DNA of 52,213 bases from Betaproteobacteria bacterium RIFCSPLOWO2_12_FULL_68_20 (GCA_001770655.1 MERQ01000017.1:1-52213); one strand, 5' to 3'. Shown: positions 1 through 9,350, counted from the stretch's first letter. Notes: generated by a model not told the origin, from the letters alone. Program-made: numbers and translations.

Positions 1-3000
1 GCCCGCGGTGACGCTGTCGTCGCCGCTGCCCGTCGTGATGCTGCCGCCCGAATCGGACGCGGAAACGGTGATGTCTCCATCCGCACCGCCCGCGGCGAGG
101 TTCTCGAAGTTCGAATACACGCCCGCCTCGCCGGAGGTCGGCGTGAGGTCGATGCTGATACTTCCCATTTCCATTCCGACGAGCAGCGTGTCGCTCGCCG
201 CGCCGCCGTCCACCAGCCCGCCGCCCAGGAGGTCCTGCCACTCGAACGTGTCGGCGCTTCCCTCGAGCCACACCTCGTCGCCCAGAACGACCGGGCCGTT
301 CACCTCGTCCGAGCCGTCGCCCGCGAGGATGATGTTGTCGCCCGCGCCGAGATTGACGGTGTCGTCGCCCGCGCCCGCGGTGACGTCCTGGTCGCCCGTG
401 CCGAGCGTGATGTTGTTGTTGCCCCCAGCGGCGACGATGGTCCAGGTGCCGTCCGAGACGATCAGCACCGTGCCGGCCGAGTCGAGCGTGATGCGCTCGA
501 CGTTGCTGATGTCCGCGCCATCGGCGCCGACCAGGTCGATGGTGCCGCCGCCGGTGAGCTGCAGCGTGTCGGTGCCGCCCGCGCCGTCGATGGTGTCGGC
601 GGGCTCGAGCGTGCCCTGCGTGAACTGGAAGGTGTCGTCGCTCGCCGCGCCGACGAAGCTGTCGTTCCCCGGCGTGCCCACGAAGGTGCGCGCGAAGCCG
701 AGCACGTCGTTCACGCGCAGGATCGGCCCCGAGCCGCCGAGCTGGTAGTCGGTGTAGCCGACCGGCGCGCCGCCGATCTGCGCCCAGCCCTCGGCCGAGC
801 TGATGCCGTCGCCGGCCCCGCCGTCCACCACCAGGGTGCCGTTCGCGCCGACCATCGCCTGCACGATCTCCTGGTCGAGGTGCACGGTGTTGTCGCCCGC
901 GCCCATCGCGATGCGCTCCACGCCGCTCACCTGCGCCGCCGTGAGCAGCGTCAGGTCGACCGTCGTGCCCTGCGTCATCGCCAGGCGGTCGTCGCTTCCG
1001 ATGCCGCCCACGATCGCGTCCGCGGCGTCGACGTCGCGGAACTCGTCGTTGCCCGAGCCGCCGACCAGCGTGTCGGCGCCCGCGCCGCCGTCGAGGGTGT
1101 CGTCGCCCGAGCCGGCGTTGAGCAGGTCGTCGCCCGCCGCGCCCTGGATGAGGTCGGCGAAGCGCCCGCCGGTGAGCTGGTTGTCGCCGAAGTTGCCGGT
1201 CATCGTCACGGCGCTGTTCACGCCCGCCGCGTAGACGTGGACCGACGCGGTGCCGCTGTTGTCGCCGGACTCGTCGGCGATGCTGATGCGCTCCAGGCTC
1301 CCCGCCGTGTTGAACGGCGTGAGCACGAGCGTGTCGCCCTCGAGGGTCGAGGTGAAGCGGATCTCGTCCGTGCCCGCGCCGCCGTCGATGGATTCGGAGG
1401 GCGCGTGATGCGCGGCGAGCTTGACGACCAGCACGTCATCGCCCGCGCCGAGCGCGATGGTGTCGTTGCCGGTGCCGCCGGCGACGGTGTTGTCGCCGTC
1501 GTTGGCGGTGATGGTGAGCGCGGTCGTCACCGTGGTCGCGTCCGCCGCCAGGTCGGCCGTGCCGGCGCCGAAGGTCAGCTTCTCGATGCCGGTGGTGCTC
1601 GCCGCGAGGACCAGCGCGTCGCCGTCCACGGCGCTGGTGAACTGGATCTCGTCCGCGGTGCCGACTCCGCCGGTCACCGTGTCGCCCGCGTAGTGCGCGC
1701 TCGCGGAATAGACGAAGGCGTCGTTGCCGGCGCCGCCGTTCAGGTTGTCGTTGCCGCCGAGGCCCTCGATGATGTCGTTGCCCGCGCCGCCGGTGATCGA
1801 GTTGTTGCCGGCGTTGCCGGTGAACCTGATCCCGTTCACCGTCGCGGCGAGCCCCGAGGCGACGATGTTGATCTTGTCGGTGCCGCTGTTGTCGCCGGCC
1901 GCGTCCGAGATCTCCACCTCCTCGATGGTGCTGACGCTGGCGGCCGCGATGATGCTGCCCGCGGCGAAGGTGTAGGTCATGCCGCCCGCGAGCGTGGTGG
2001 TGCCGGTGAGGCGCACCGTGTCGGTCCCCGTGCCGCCGGTGAACTTGTCGCCGGTGATGTGGGTGTTGAGCGCGGCGACGAACACGTCGTCGCCCGCCCC
2101 GCCGTTCATGGTGTCCGCGCCCGCGCCGCCGGTGATGGTGTCGCCGCCGCCGCCGCCCGTGATCGAGTTCGCCCCGGTGCCGCCCTCGACCGCGAAGCCG
2201 TCCAGTTCCAGCGTCGAGACCACCGCCCCGGCCGCGCCGGTGAGGACGATCCTCTCGACCCCGGTCGCCTGGATGCCGGCGGTCGCGCCGGTCCCGGAGG
2301 TGAGCACGCCCGCGGTGACGCTGATGGCGTCGTTCGTCCCGCCGCTGTCGTTCACCGATTCGGTCGCGCCGAACTGGCCGGCGGCCGTGTACACGTAGAC
2401 GTCGTTGCCGGCGCCGCCGGTGAGCGTGTCGCTGCCGCCGCCGCCGGTGAGCGTGTCGTCGCCGCTGCCGCCCTTGAGCGAGTTGGCGCCCGCGTTGCCG
2501 GCGAGCCCGATTCCCACCGCCAGGCCTTCGGCGTTCAGGCTCGCGGCGTTGGCGCCGGTCGCCGCGCCGGCGGCGGTCGCGATCGCCACCGTCTCGACGT
2601 TGACGATGCTCTGCAGGATGAGCTCCTGCGCGGCGGTGGTGGTGAAGCGGATCACGTCGGTGCCCGCGCCGCCGTCGATCGATTCGCCCGCGTCGTGGTG
2701 CCCCGCGTCGGCGATCAGGATCACGTCGTTGCCCGCGCCGCCGTCGATGGTGTCGGCGGCCTGCGTGCCGGTGATGGTGTTGACGCCGGCGTTGCCGACG
2801 ATGGCGAGCGAGGAATTCAGCAGGTCGGCGTCCACCCCGAGCGCGGTGGTGAGGTGGGTCTGGCCCTGCTGGTTGGAAAGCTCGACGCGCTCCACGCCGG
2901 TCACGTTGGCGTTCAGCGTCAGCACGCCCGCCGCGGTCGAGGTGAAGCGGATGATGTCGGTGCCGGCGCCGCCGTCGATGCGGTCGGAGGTGAGCGGGTT

Positions 3001-3789
3001 GGCGGTGGTGACGTAGTGGGTGGCGAGCGAGATCACGAACACGTCGTTGCCCGCCAGGCCGGAAAGGTTGTCCGCCCCCACGCCGCCGATCAGCGTGTCG
3101 CCGATGAAGTTGGCGGTGCCGGTGAGGGTGTTCGCCGCGGCGTTGCCGGTGATCACCATGCCGAGGTCCACGACCGCGGCCGAAGCGTCCACGTTCACCG
3201 CGCCCGTGCCGAGGACCGTCACCGCGTCCACGTTGGTGGTGGCGTTGAGCGTGAGCGTCGCCGCGACGTTGCTGGTGAGCTGGAGAGTGTCGAAGCCGGT
3301 GCTGTCGTCCTGGTCGATCTGCGCGTTCGCCGCGTATTGCGCGGCCGACGTGAGGGTGAACACGTCGTTGCCCGCGCCGCCGATGAGGGTGTCGATGCCG
3401 CCGCCGCCCGAGATGGTGTCGTTCCAGAACGTGCCGGTGAGCGCGTTGTTGCCCGCGTTGCCGCGGATGGTGAGCGCGTTGAACAGGTAGTCGGAGGCGT
3501 CGATGCTGTGGCCGATGGTCCCGGTCAGGACGGGCGCCGCCGCGCCGCCGGTGCCGAGCGTGACCAGCTCGATCGCGCCGGTGCCGGCGAAGGTGAACCA
3601 GCCGAGGTCGTAGACCTCCGCGCCCGCGACGTTGTTGAAGCGCAGATCGTCCGCGCCCCCGAACAGGTTGATCGTGCCGCCGATGAAGGCGTCGTCTCCT
3701 ACCAGCAGGATGTCGGCGGTGGTCCCGGGGCCGACAGGCGGCTGCGTGTTGAAATTTTGACCGGCGGAAGTTTTGGTAAGCGTTGCCAT
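1..3789 (-). CDS. RTX-like/hemolysin-type repeat protein, large, partial (C-terminus outside window)
   Basis: The frame starts with ATG at 3789 (MATLTKTSAG) behind an ACGGAG ribosome site and stays open for 1263 codons to the left edge, so the C-terminus is missing. There is no signal peptide. After about 60 residues the chain is a string of roughly 100-residue modules, each with a GGAGNDVF-type calcium-binding turn, a beta-rich stretch ending near GVERV, and a GNAGxNxxTGG turn. This is the nonapeptide-like repeat style of secreted calcium-binding adhesins or surface-layer proteins, usually exported by type I secretion using a C-terminal signal that cannot be seen here. A TpsB-type transporter is encoded divergently. 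Repeat class is confident; exact function is unknown. Confidence 0.85.
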   Translation of the reverse strand, partial: MATLTKTSAGQNFNTQPPVGPGTTADILLVGDDAFIGGTINLFGGADDLRFNNVAGAEVYDLGWFTFAGTGAIELVTLGTGGAAAPVLTGTIGHSIDASDYLFNALTIRGNAGNNALTGTFWNDTISGGGGIDTLIGGAGNDVFTLTSAAQYAANAQIDQDDSTGFDTLQLTSNVAATLTLNATTNVDAVTVLGTGAVNVDASAAVVDLGMVITGNAAANTLTGTANFIGDTLIGGVGADNLSGLAGNDVFVISLATHYVTTANPLTSDRIDGGAGTDIIRFTSTAAGVLTLNANVTGVERVELSNQQGQTHLTTALGVDADLLNSSLAIVGNAGVNTITGTQAADTIDGGAGNDVILIADAGHHDAGESIDGGAGTDVIRFTTTAAQELILQSIVNVETVAIATAAGAATGANAASLNAEGLAVGIGLAGNAGANSLKGGSGDDTLTGGGGSDTLTGGAGNDVYVYTAAGQFGATESVNDSGGTNDAISVTAGVLTSGTGATAGIQATGVERIVLTGAAGAVVSTLELDGFAVEGGTGANSITGGGGGDTITGGAGADTMNGGAGDDVFVAALNTHITGDKFTGGTGTDTVRLTGTTTLAGGMTYTFAAGSIIAAASVSTIEEVEISDAAGDNSGTDKINIVASGLAATVNGIRFTGNAGNNSITGGAGNDIIEGLGGNDNLNGGAGNDAFVYSASAHYAGDTVTGGVGTADEIQFTSAVDGDALVLAASTTGIEKLTFGAGTADLAADATTVTTALTITANDGDNTVAGGTGNDTIALGAGDDVLVVKLAAHHAPSESIDGGAGTDEIRFTSTLEGDTLVLTPFNTAGSLERISIADESGDNSGTASVHVYAAGVNSAVTMTGNFGDNQLTGGRFADLIQGAAGDDLLNAGSGDDTLDGGAGADTLVGGSGNDEFRDVDAADAIVGGIGSDDRLAMTQGTTVDLTLLTAAQVSGVERIAMGAGDNTVHLDQEIVQAMVGANGTLVVDGGAGDGISSAEGWAQIGGAPVGYTDYQLGGSGPILRVNDVLGFARTFVGTPGNDSFVGAASDDTFQFTQGTLEPADTIDGAGGTDTLQLTGGGTIDLVGADGADISNVERITLDSAGTVLIVSDGTWTIVAAGGNNNITLGTGDQDVTAGAGDDTVNLGAGDNIILAGDGSDEVNGPVVLGDEVWLEGSADTFEWQDLLGGGLVDGGAASDTLLVGMEMGSISIDLTPTSGEAGVYSNFENLAAGGADGDITVSASDSGGSITTGSGDDSVTAG

Positions 3790-4145
3790 GGTCGTGCTCC
3801 GTTAGAACGGCTTCGGCTTCGCGCGCAATGCGCGAAGGACGAGCGAATCGGGATGAAAGGCGAGCGCCGGCCGCGCGCGAAACATGCGGCAAGGCGTCTT
3901 GCGGACGTCGACTGCGTCGCTTGGTCGGCCCCGGATCGAGCCCATTTCCCCCCCTGACGGCAATCTAACATGCGCCTGATGCGATGACCACTATTATTGC
4001 AGTGCGTCAAGTGCACTCAATCCACTGTCGCCTTTACACGACGGCGCGGCTGATATTCCATTCGGCATCGATGAGCGAAAAAACTGACCGCGACGCCGCT
4101 GTCGCAACGCGCTACGTGACCATCGCACGCTGCCGTTACGGCCCG
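3790..4145. other. Divergent intergenic region between the repeat protein and the TpsB gene
   Basis: This is the only gap of more than 300 bases in the window. It separates two divergent genes and must hold both promoters. It contains a perfect 7-5-7 inverted repeat (TTCGCGC / GCGCGAA) at 3818-3836, in the leader of the minus-strand gene. The plus frame of the TpsB gene is open back to 3984, but the extra residues look non-coding because the signal peptide begins at 4146. I see no confident -35/-10 pair. Confidence 0.5.
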
Positions 4146-5843
4146 ATGATTGTGCGAAAACCCCTGTGCGCGCTGCTCGCGCTCGTCCTGACGATCTTTT
4201 GCAATCCAGCTTACGCGCAGGGCGTTCCTCCGGAGCGCGGTCCGCTCGAGCGCCCGAGGCTTCCGGAATTCCTGCGCGAGGCGCCGCGGCCCGGCTTCGT
4301 GCTCCCGCCGCTGCCCGCGTCGCCCGAGCGGCGGCCGTCGCGGCCGCTGGCGATCGTCGTCAAGCGCTTTCGCATCGTCGGCGCGACGGTGTTCGACGCC
4401 GCGCAGCTCGAGGCGCTGCTCGCGCCGTTCACCGGGCGGTCGATCGGCAACGACGAGCTCGAGGAAGCGCGCCTCGCGATCACGCGGCACTACGTCGCCG
4501 CCGGCTACGTCAATTCGGGCGCGCTGATCCCGGACCAGGAGATCCGCGACGGCGTCGCCACCATCGAGGTGATCGAGGGACGCCTGGCGGAGATCGTGGT
4601 CGCGGGCGAGCACCGCTTCGAGCCGCGCTTCTTCCGCGAGCGGGTCGCCGCCGGCGCCGGGCCGCCGCTCAACGTGCGCGAGCTGCAGGAGCGCATGCAG
4701 GTGATCCTGCTCGATCCGCAGATCGAGCGCATCAACGCGGAGCTGGGACCGGGCGTGCGGCCGGGCGAGGCGGTGCTGCGGCTCGACGTCACCGAGGCGA
4801 AGCGCAACACCTTCGGCGTCACGGTGGCGAACAACCGCTCGCCGGTGGTGGGCGCGAAGCGCGTCGAAGCGCAATTCGAGTGGCGCAACCTGCTCGGCCG
4901 CGGCGAAGCGTGGGGATTGCGCCAGGGCCTCACCAGCGGGCTGGAGGACACCACCATCACGCTCTCGGTGCCGCTCACCGCGCACGACACCCGGTTCAAC
5001 TTCAAGTTCGAGCGCAGCGACGCCACCGTAGTCGAGCCGCCCTTCGACCTGATCGCGATCCGCAACCGCTCCGAGGCGCTCGAGCTGGGGCTGGTGCACC
5101 CGTTCGTGCGCACGGTGTCGCGCGAGCTCGCGCTCGGGGCGACGCTCGCGCGGCGCAGGAACGCGAGCTTCCTGCTCGGCCAGCCGTTCTCGTTCACGCC
5201 GGGGCTGGATGACGGAAAGAGCGCCGTCGCGGCGCTGCGCGTCTCCGGGGACTGGAGCGAGCGCAGCGCGGACCAGGTGCTCGCCGCGCGCTTCACCGTG
5301 AGCCGCGGCCTCGACCATTTCGGGGCCACGATCAGCAACGCGGGCAACCCCGACTCGCGCTTCGTCACGCGGCTCGCGCAGCTGCAGTGGGCGCGGCGGC
5401 TCCCCGGCGAGCTCGGACAGCTGGTGGCGCGCGGCGACTGGCAGCGCTCCAACGACGCGCTGCTGCCCTCCGAGAAATTCGCGCTCGGCGGCGCGCAGAC
5501 GGTGCGCGGCTACCGCGAGAACGCGGTCGTGCGCGACAACGGCTGGGTCGGCTCGGTGGAATATCGCCGGCCGATCGGCCGGCTGAGAGCGCCCCTGGCC
5601 GGCGACGACCCGGACGCCGGGCAGGTGGAAATCGCGCTATTCGCCGACGCGGGCAGCGGGCGCGACCACCGGGGCGCAGCGCAGCGCCTGTCCAGCTTCG
5701 GCGCGGGCCTGCGCTGGACGCCGGTGCGCGGCGCGCTGGCGCAGGTCTACAAGGGATTCGCGCAGCGCAAGATCGCGCAGCCGACGCGCGACCTGCAGGA
5801 CTCGGGCGTGCACTTCCTGTTCGCGATGCAGGTGCAGTTCTAG
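4146..5843 (+). CDS. TpsB/FhaC/ShlB-family outer-membrane transporter (two-partner secretion)
   Basis: The protein is 565 aa. The start at 4146 gives a clean signal peptide (MIVRKPLCALLALVL... ending near NPAYA), which upstream in-frame starts would bury. Residues about 60-150 form a POTRA_2 domain (VKRFRIVGATVF, with a glycine-rich turn near AAGYVNSGAL). The rest is a ShlB-type beta-barrel carrying the VRGY motif of the L6 loop (GGAQTVRGYREN) and ending in an aromatic-type C-terminus (MQVQF) for outer-membrane insertion. Length fits the family (about 550-600). It should export a TpsA partner with a haemagglutinin-type N-terminal domain; none is visible here, only the divergent RTX-like protein. 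Confidence 0.9.
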   Translation: MIVRKPLCALLALVLTIFCNPAYAQGVPPERGPLERPRLPEFLREAPRPGFVLPPLPASPERRPSRPLAIVVKRFRIVGATVFDAAQLEALLAPFTGRSIGNDELEEARLAITRHYVAAGYVNSGALIPDQEIRDGVATIEVIEGRLAEIVVAGEHRFEPRFFRERVAAGAGPPLNVRELQERMQVILLDPQIERINAELGPGVRPGEAVLRLDVTEAKRNTFGVTVANNRSPVVGAKRVEAQFEWRNLLGRGEAWGLRQGLTSGLEDTTITLSVPLTAHDTRFNFKFERSDATVVEPPFDLIAIRNRSEALELGLVHPFVRTVSRELALGATLARRRNASFLLGQPFSFTPGLDDGKSAVAALRVSGDWSERSADQVLAARFTVSRGLDHFGATISNAGNPDSRFVTRLAQLQWARRLPGELGQLVARGDWQRSNDALLPSEKFALGGAQTVRGYRENAVVRDNGWVGSVEYRRPIGRLRAPLAGDDPDAGQVEIALFADAGSGRDHRGAAQRLSSFGAGLRWTPVRGALAQVYKGFAQRKIAQPTRDLQDSGVHFLFAMQVQF

Positions 5844-5847
5844 GCGC

Positions 5848-6561
5848 CTAGCGCGAGGCGCGCAGGTCGAACTCCGCGATCTCCTTCAGCCCGACCTGCT
5901 GCAGGAGCGCCGCGCGCTGCCGGCGCAGCTCGGCGCTCTTCGGGCTCTGCTCGATCAGCTCCGAATACAGCGCGATCGCGTCGTACCACAGGCCCTGGCT
6001 CGCCGACAGGCGGGCGAGCTCGCCCTTGCTCGCGCCGGGCGCGCGCCTGACGGCGTCGGGCACGGCGACGCGCTTCACCACTCCTCCGGCCATGACGTCG
6101 TTCGAGCGCTCGCTCGGGTTCGGCACCACCGAGATCGACCACTGGTAGTCGACGTTCGGCTTGAGCTTGATGTTGTGCTTCGCCAGGTCCACGCGGTGCA
6201 CCGCCGGGCCGTCGGCCTTCTCGATCGCGTACTCGATGAGCGGCGTCTCGCCCTTCTCGTCGACGAGCGTCACTTCCACGCGCACCGTGGTCGGCTTGGA
6301 GAGGTACCAGTAGAGCGAGGGCGACTCCGAGGTCGTGAGCCCGACGTGGTCGGGCGCGAGGATCATCACCGCCGGGAGCGCGTCGCCCGCGCCGCGCGAG
6401 CTGCCGCCGACGCGCCGCGAAGGCGCGCCCCGCTGCGGCGGCGTATAGACCGGCGCGGAACCTGCGCTGCTGCCGCCGGCTTGAGCCCCAGCTTCCGGCA
6501 CGTGCGCAAGGAACGCCGCCGCCGACATCGCGCACGCGGCTGCAATCATCGTTCTGAGCAT
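5848..6561 (-). CDS. DUF928 domain-containing exported protein
   Basis: The protein is about 237 aa. ATG at 6561 is preceded by AAGGGG at good spacing and gives a signal peptide ending near AGAQA; an in-frame ATG lies at 6567 and the frame is open to 6672. After a Ser/Gly/Pro-rich linker comes the DUF928 core: DHVGLTTSESPSLYWYLS, a beta-sandwich stretch, DYQWSISVVPNP and an alpha-helical C-terminus (LSASQGLWYDAIALYSELIE). DUF928 proteins are, as I recall, often found beside ShlB/TpsB genes, and this one is convergent with the TpsB gene with stops 4 bases apart. Its function is unknown, probably periplasmic. Confidence 0.8.
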   Translation of the reverse strand: MLRTMIAAACAMSAAAFLAHVPEAGAQAGGSSAGSAPVYTPPQRGAPSRRVGGSSRGAGDALPAVMILAPDHVGLTTSESPSLYWYLSKPTTVRVEVTLVDEKGETPLIEYAIEKADGPAVHRVDLAKHNIKLKPNVDYQWSISVVPNPSERSNDVMAGGVVKRVAVPDAVRRAPGASKGELARLSASQGLWYDAIALYSELIEQSPKSAELRRQRAALLQQVGLKEIAEFDLRASR

Positions 6562-6675
6562 CTGCATCCCCTTGCAATAGGCTCCCCCATCCTGCCACCA
6601 AGCCCTTGAGCCTTCAAGCGAAAAATTACCGCTCGCGGAGCGCGGCGCGGGACATGCGCCGCAATTTAGCATCCC

Positions 6676-7281
6676 CTATGCGGGGCGAGCCAAGAGGAGA
6701 TACTCCCGGTGAAGCGCCTCGACCCGCACGCGCAAGGTCTCCAGCTCGCCCGCGTTGTCGATCGAGTCGTCGGCGCGCGCGAGGCGCGCTTCGTTCCCGG
6801 CCTGCGCGGCGACGATGCGGCGCACCTCCGCCTCGCGCAGGCCGCTCCTGCGGACGATGCGCGCGACGCGCACCTCCGCCGGGCACTCGACCCTCGCCAC
6901 GCGATCCACGCCGAGCGCCTTGCGGCCGGCTTCGCGCAGCAGCGGAACGATCAGCACCACGTAGACGGCGCGCGACTCGCGCGCGCGGCGCAGGCACGCC
7001 TCCTTCACGAGCGGCTGCACGATGGCCTCGAAGCGCCGCGCCGCCTGCGCGTCGCTGAACACGCGGCTGCGCATGCGCGCCATGTCGAGCGAGCCGTCGG
7101 GCGCGAGCGCCCCGGGCCCGAATTGCGCCGCGATCGCCCCGAGCGCCGCGCCGCCGCGCCACGTGAGCGAGCGCGCGACCGCGTCGGTATCGATCACCTC
7201 GGCGCCCAGTGAGGCGAAGATTTCCGCGGCGGCATTCTTGCCGCTGCCGATGCCCCCGGTCAGCCCGATCCGATAGGCCAC
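6676..7281 (-). CDS. coaE: Dephospho-CoA kinase CoaE with altered P-loop
   Basis: The protein is 201 aa from a GTG start at 7281 (MAYRIGLTGGIGSG...), which matches the usual CoaE length; an alternative GTG at 7323 has a better ribosome site (GGAG) and adds 14 residues. CoaE phosphorylates dephospho-CoA at the ribose 3'-OH, the last step of CoA synthesis. Visible features are the P-loop region, VIDTDAVAR (substrate aspartates) and the lid around RIVRRSGL. The P-loop reads GGIGSGKN, with Asn where Ser/Thr normally contacts Mg2+. No pilD or yacG neighbour is present, which is unusual. Confidence 0.88.
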   Translation of the reverse strand: MAYRIGLTGGIGSGKNAAAEIFASLGAEVIDTDAVARSLTWRGGAALGAIAAQFGPGALAPDGSLDMARMRSRVFSDAQAARRFEAIVQPLVKEACLRRARESRAVYVVLIVPLLREAGRKALGVDRVARVECPAEVRVARIVRRSGLREAEVRRIVAAQAGNEARLARADDSIDNAGELETLRVRVEALHREYLLLARPA

Positions 7282-7368
7282 GAACGCAATTGTGCCTGCA
7301 CTATGGAGCGCCTCCGATGGCACGGTTTATACTCCCGGCGCCAGGGCTGCGAAGGAGAACAAGAACCG

Positions 7369-7983
7369 ATGGTCGATTTTCGGAATGCGAAACCGCGTCG
7401 CCTTCGCGACGAGCTGGACGAGCGGCTGGTCTTCCTGCAGGCGTTCCTGAGGGAGCCGCGCCAGGTCGCCTCGGTGGTGCCCAGCTCGCGCTTCGTCGAG
7501 CGCCGCATCCTTCAGCTCGGCGAGGTGCGCCGCGCGCGCACCATCGTCGAGCTCGGCTCGGGCACCGGCGGCACGACCCGGGCGATCCTCGGCGCGATGC
7601 GCGGGGACGCGAAGCTGCTCTGCCTGGAGATCGACGACAAGTTGCACGGGCTTCTCGGGCGCATCGAGGACCCGCGGCTGATCGCACACCTGGGCTGCGC
7701 GGGCGAGCTGCGCGAGGTGCTCGCCGCGCACGGCCTTGCCGCGCCCGAGGTGGTGATTTCCGGTATTCCGTTCTCCACGCTGGAGCGCACGCTCGCCTCG
7801 CGCATCCTGGAGGCCATCGCGGCGCTGCTCGCGCCGGGCGGCCGCTTCATCGCCTACCAGGTGTCCGCGAGCGTCGAGCGCCTGTGCCGGCCGTTTCTCG
7901 GCTCGGCGCACGAAGAGCTTGAGCCGCTCAATATTCCCCCGGTGCGCCTGTTCCGCTGGACCAAGCGCGCGTGCGCCGACTAG
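7369..7983 (+). CDS. SAM-dependent methyltransferase, phospholipid N-methyltransferase/KsgA-like
   Basis: The protein is 204 aa with ATG at 7369 and a GAAGGAG ribosome site. Residues 27-40 (FLREPRQVASVVPSS) are typical of the PmtA/rRNA-dimethylase-like group. Motif I is IVELGSGTGGTTRAI, followed by an acidic motif II (LCLEIDD) and GIPFSTL in place of the NPPY of true N6-dimethylases. A membrane-lipid (phosphatidylethanolamine) substrate is possible but is inferred only from that resemblance. Its stop overlaps the stop of the convergent dioxygenase fragment. Confidence 0.75.
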   Translation: MVDFRNAKPRRLRDELDERLVFLQAFLREPRQVASVVPSSRFVERRILQLGEVRRARTIVELGSGTGGTTRAILGAMRGDAKLLCLEIDDKLHGLLGRIEDPRLIAHLGCAGELREVLAAHGLAAPEVVISGIPFSTLERTLASRILEAIAALLAPGGRFIAYQVSASVERLCRPFLGSAHEELEPLNIPPVRLFRWTKRACAD

Positions 7984-8675
7984 GCCGCGTTCTCGAGCAG
8001 CAGCAGTCCCGCGGCGGTGTTGGAGATCGGGATGTGGTAGTTCGCGTGCAGCTTCGTCACGCGCCCGGTCAGCGCGCCGCGCATTACGAGCCAGTTGATC
8101 AGCTCCACCCCCTGAGCGCCGGCCAGCTCGACCAGCTCGCGGATCGAGTAGCGGGCGAGGAGCTCGGGGTCGGTGACGATCCTGTCCATGCACTCGAGGT
8201 CGAACGCCTTGTTGATGAAGCCCGCGCGCTCGCCGTCGAGCTGGTGCGACAGGCCCCCGGTGCCGAGCACCACCACCTTCAGGTCCTGCGGATAGGACTC
8301 GATCGCGCGGCCGAGCGCCTTGCCGAACTTGTAGCAGCGCGCCGGCGCGGGAAGCGGATGCTGCACGGTATTGACCTCGATCGGCACGGTCTTCACCGGC
8401 CAGGGTGATTTTCCGCCCCAGAGCAGCGACATCGGCACCGCGAAGCCGTGGTCGACCGCCATGTCCTGGCACATGGTGACGTCGAACTCCTCCGCCACCA
8501 GCGACTCGATCAGGTGCCAGGAGAGCTCGGGCGCGCCGGGGAACGGAGCGAGCGGCTTCAGGCCCCAGCCCTCGTCCTCGTTGCGGTACTCGGCCGCCGT
8601 CATGTGCAAATAGACCACCCTCAGATCGTCGAACGTTTGATCTGAATCAACTTGCCTCAGGAGTCGGCCTTCCAC
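7980..8675 (-). pseudogene. LigB-type class III extradiol dioxygenase, N-terminally truncated
   Basis: From AAEYRNEDEGWG to LLLLENAA the frame matches the LigB/gallate-dioxygenase-type catalytic subunit, including the active-site stretch GTGGLSHQL with the catalytic His. Intact relatives are about 280 aa and begin with a segment that supplies two iron-ligand histidines (an SSHVP-type motif and a second His near residue 60). Here everything before AAEYR is replaced by unrelated sequence (MEGRLLRQ...), and the frame overlaps the end of a toxin gene. The reading frame is otherwise undamaged, so the truncation looks recent. It lies in the same direction as the upstream hydrolase and monooxygenase and was probably part of their operon. 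Confidence 0.7.
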
Positions 8676-9082
8676 GGGTTCAGGAGCGAGACGCCGAAGG
8701 GCTCGAAGTCGGTCACGTTGCGCGTGACGAGCGTCAGTCCGCGATCGAGCGCGGTCGCGGCGATCAACCCGTCGGCAAACGACCCGGGGCGGCCCGACTG
8801 CTCCGCGCGCGCCGCGATCTCCGCCCAGCGCAGCGCAACCGCCTCGTCCACGGGAAGAACGCGCCCCGAGAAGCTGCGTCTCAGCCTTTCGCCCCAGCTC
8901 GACAGGGACGTTCGACGCTTCCCGGCGGGCAGGCGCAGCGTGCCGCGTCGTATCTCGCCTATCGTGATCACCGAGAGGTGCAGGAAGGCGGGATCGGCCT
9001 CCGACATCCAGGCGACGACGCCCCGATCCGGCCGGGGCCTCGACAGCTCCGACACCACGCAGGTGTCGAGCAGGTAGCTCAC
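8657..9082 (-). CDS. vapC: PIN-domain toxin, VapC/FitB type
   Basis: The protein is 141 aa and should be an Mg2+-dependent ribonuclease toxin. PIN acidic residues are visible at the N-terminus (LLDTCVVSELSR), mid-chain (ITIGEIRRG), at FADGLIAATA and near the end (VTRNVTDF), in the FitB-like spacing. It overlaps the upstream antitoxin gene by 4 bases (ATGA), the usual coupling. Its 3' end runs 19 bases into the frame of the truncated dioxygenase, so this module sits at the point where that gene lost its 5' part. Confidence 0.88.
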   Translation of the reverse strand: MSYLLDTCVVSELSRPRPDRGVVAWMSEADPAFLHLSVITIGEIRRGTLRLPAGKRRTSLSSWGERLRRSFSGRVLPVDEAVALRWAEIAARAEQSGRPGSFADGLIAATALDRGLTLVTRNVTDFEPFGVSLLNPWKADS

Positions 9083-9339
9083 TCGAGATCGACGGTGCGA
9101 GCCGCCGAGCGATCGCGGATGACGATCCGGCTGAGGTCCGCCGGACAGCGGCGCAAGAGATCCACCAACGCCCGCGACGCCCTGCGCTTGCCCGTGCGGC
9201 CCGCCGCAGCGCCGATCGCGGAAACGACGACCACGGGCCTGCCGTGGCGCGTCACCGTTTGCGGGCCTTCGTTCAGGGCGCGATCGACGACCCGGCTAAA
9301 CTCGTTCTTTGCCTTCTGCAGGGGCCAGCGAGCGCTCAT
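9079..9339 (-). CDS. Phd/YefM-family antitoxin
   Basis: The protein is 86 aa. The N-terminus (WPLQKAKNEFSRVVDRALNEGPQTVTRHGRPVVVV) is a typical Phd/YefM DNA-binding and dimer domain; the C-terminal part is basic and probably wraps the toxin. It is the first gene of the pair and overlaps the toxin by 4 bases. A strong inverted repeat lies just upstream (9351-9373), as expected for autoregulation. Confidence 0.88.
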   Translation of the reverse strand: MSARWPLQKAKNEFSRVVDRALNEGPQTVTRHGRPVVVVSAIGAAAGRTGKRRASRALVDLLRRCPADLSRIVIRDRSAARTVDLE

Positions 9340-9350
9340 GCTTTTCCAAT

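Noticed and set aside
880-3957. Long open frames on the plus strand (1025 codons) and in another minus frame (1436-3892) across the repeat gene
   Set aside because: They are by-products of the GC-rich tandem repeats; their translations are Arg/Ala/Val-rich low-complexity text, while the true minus frame gives coherent GGAGNDVF-type repeats.
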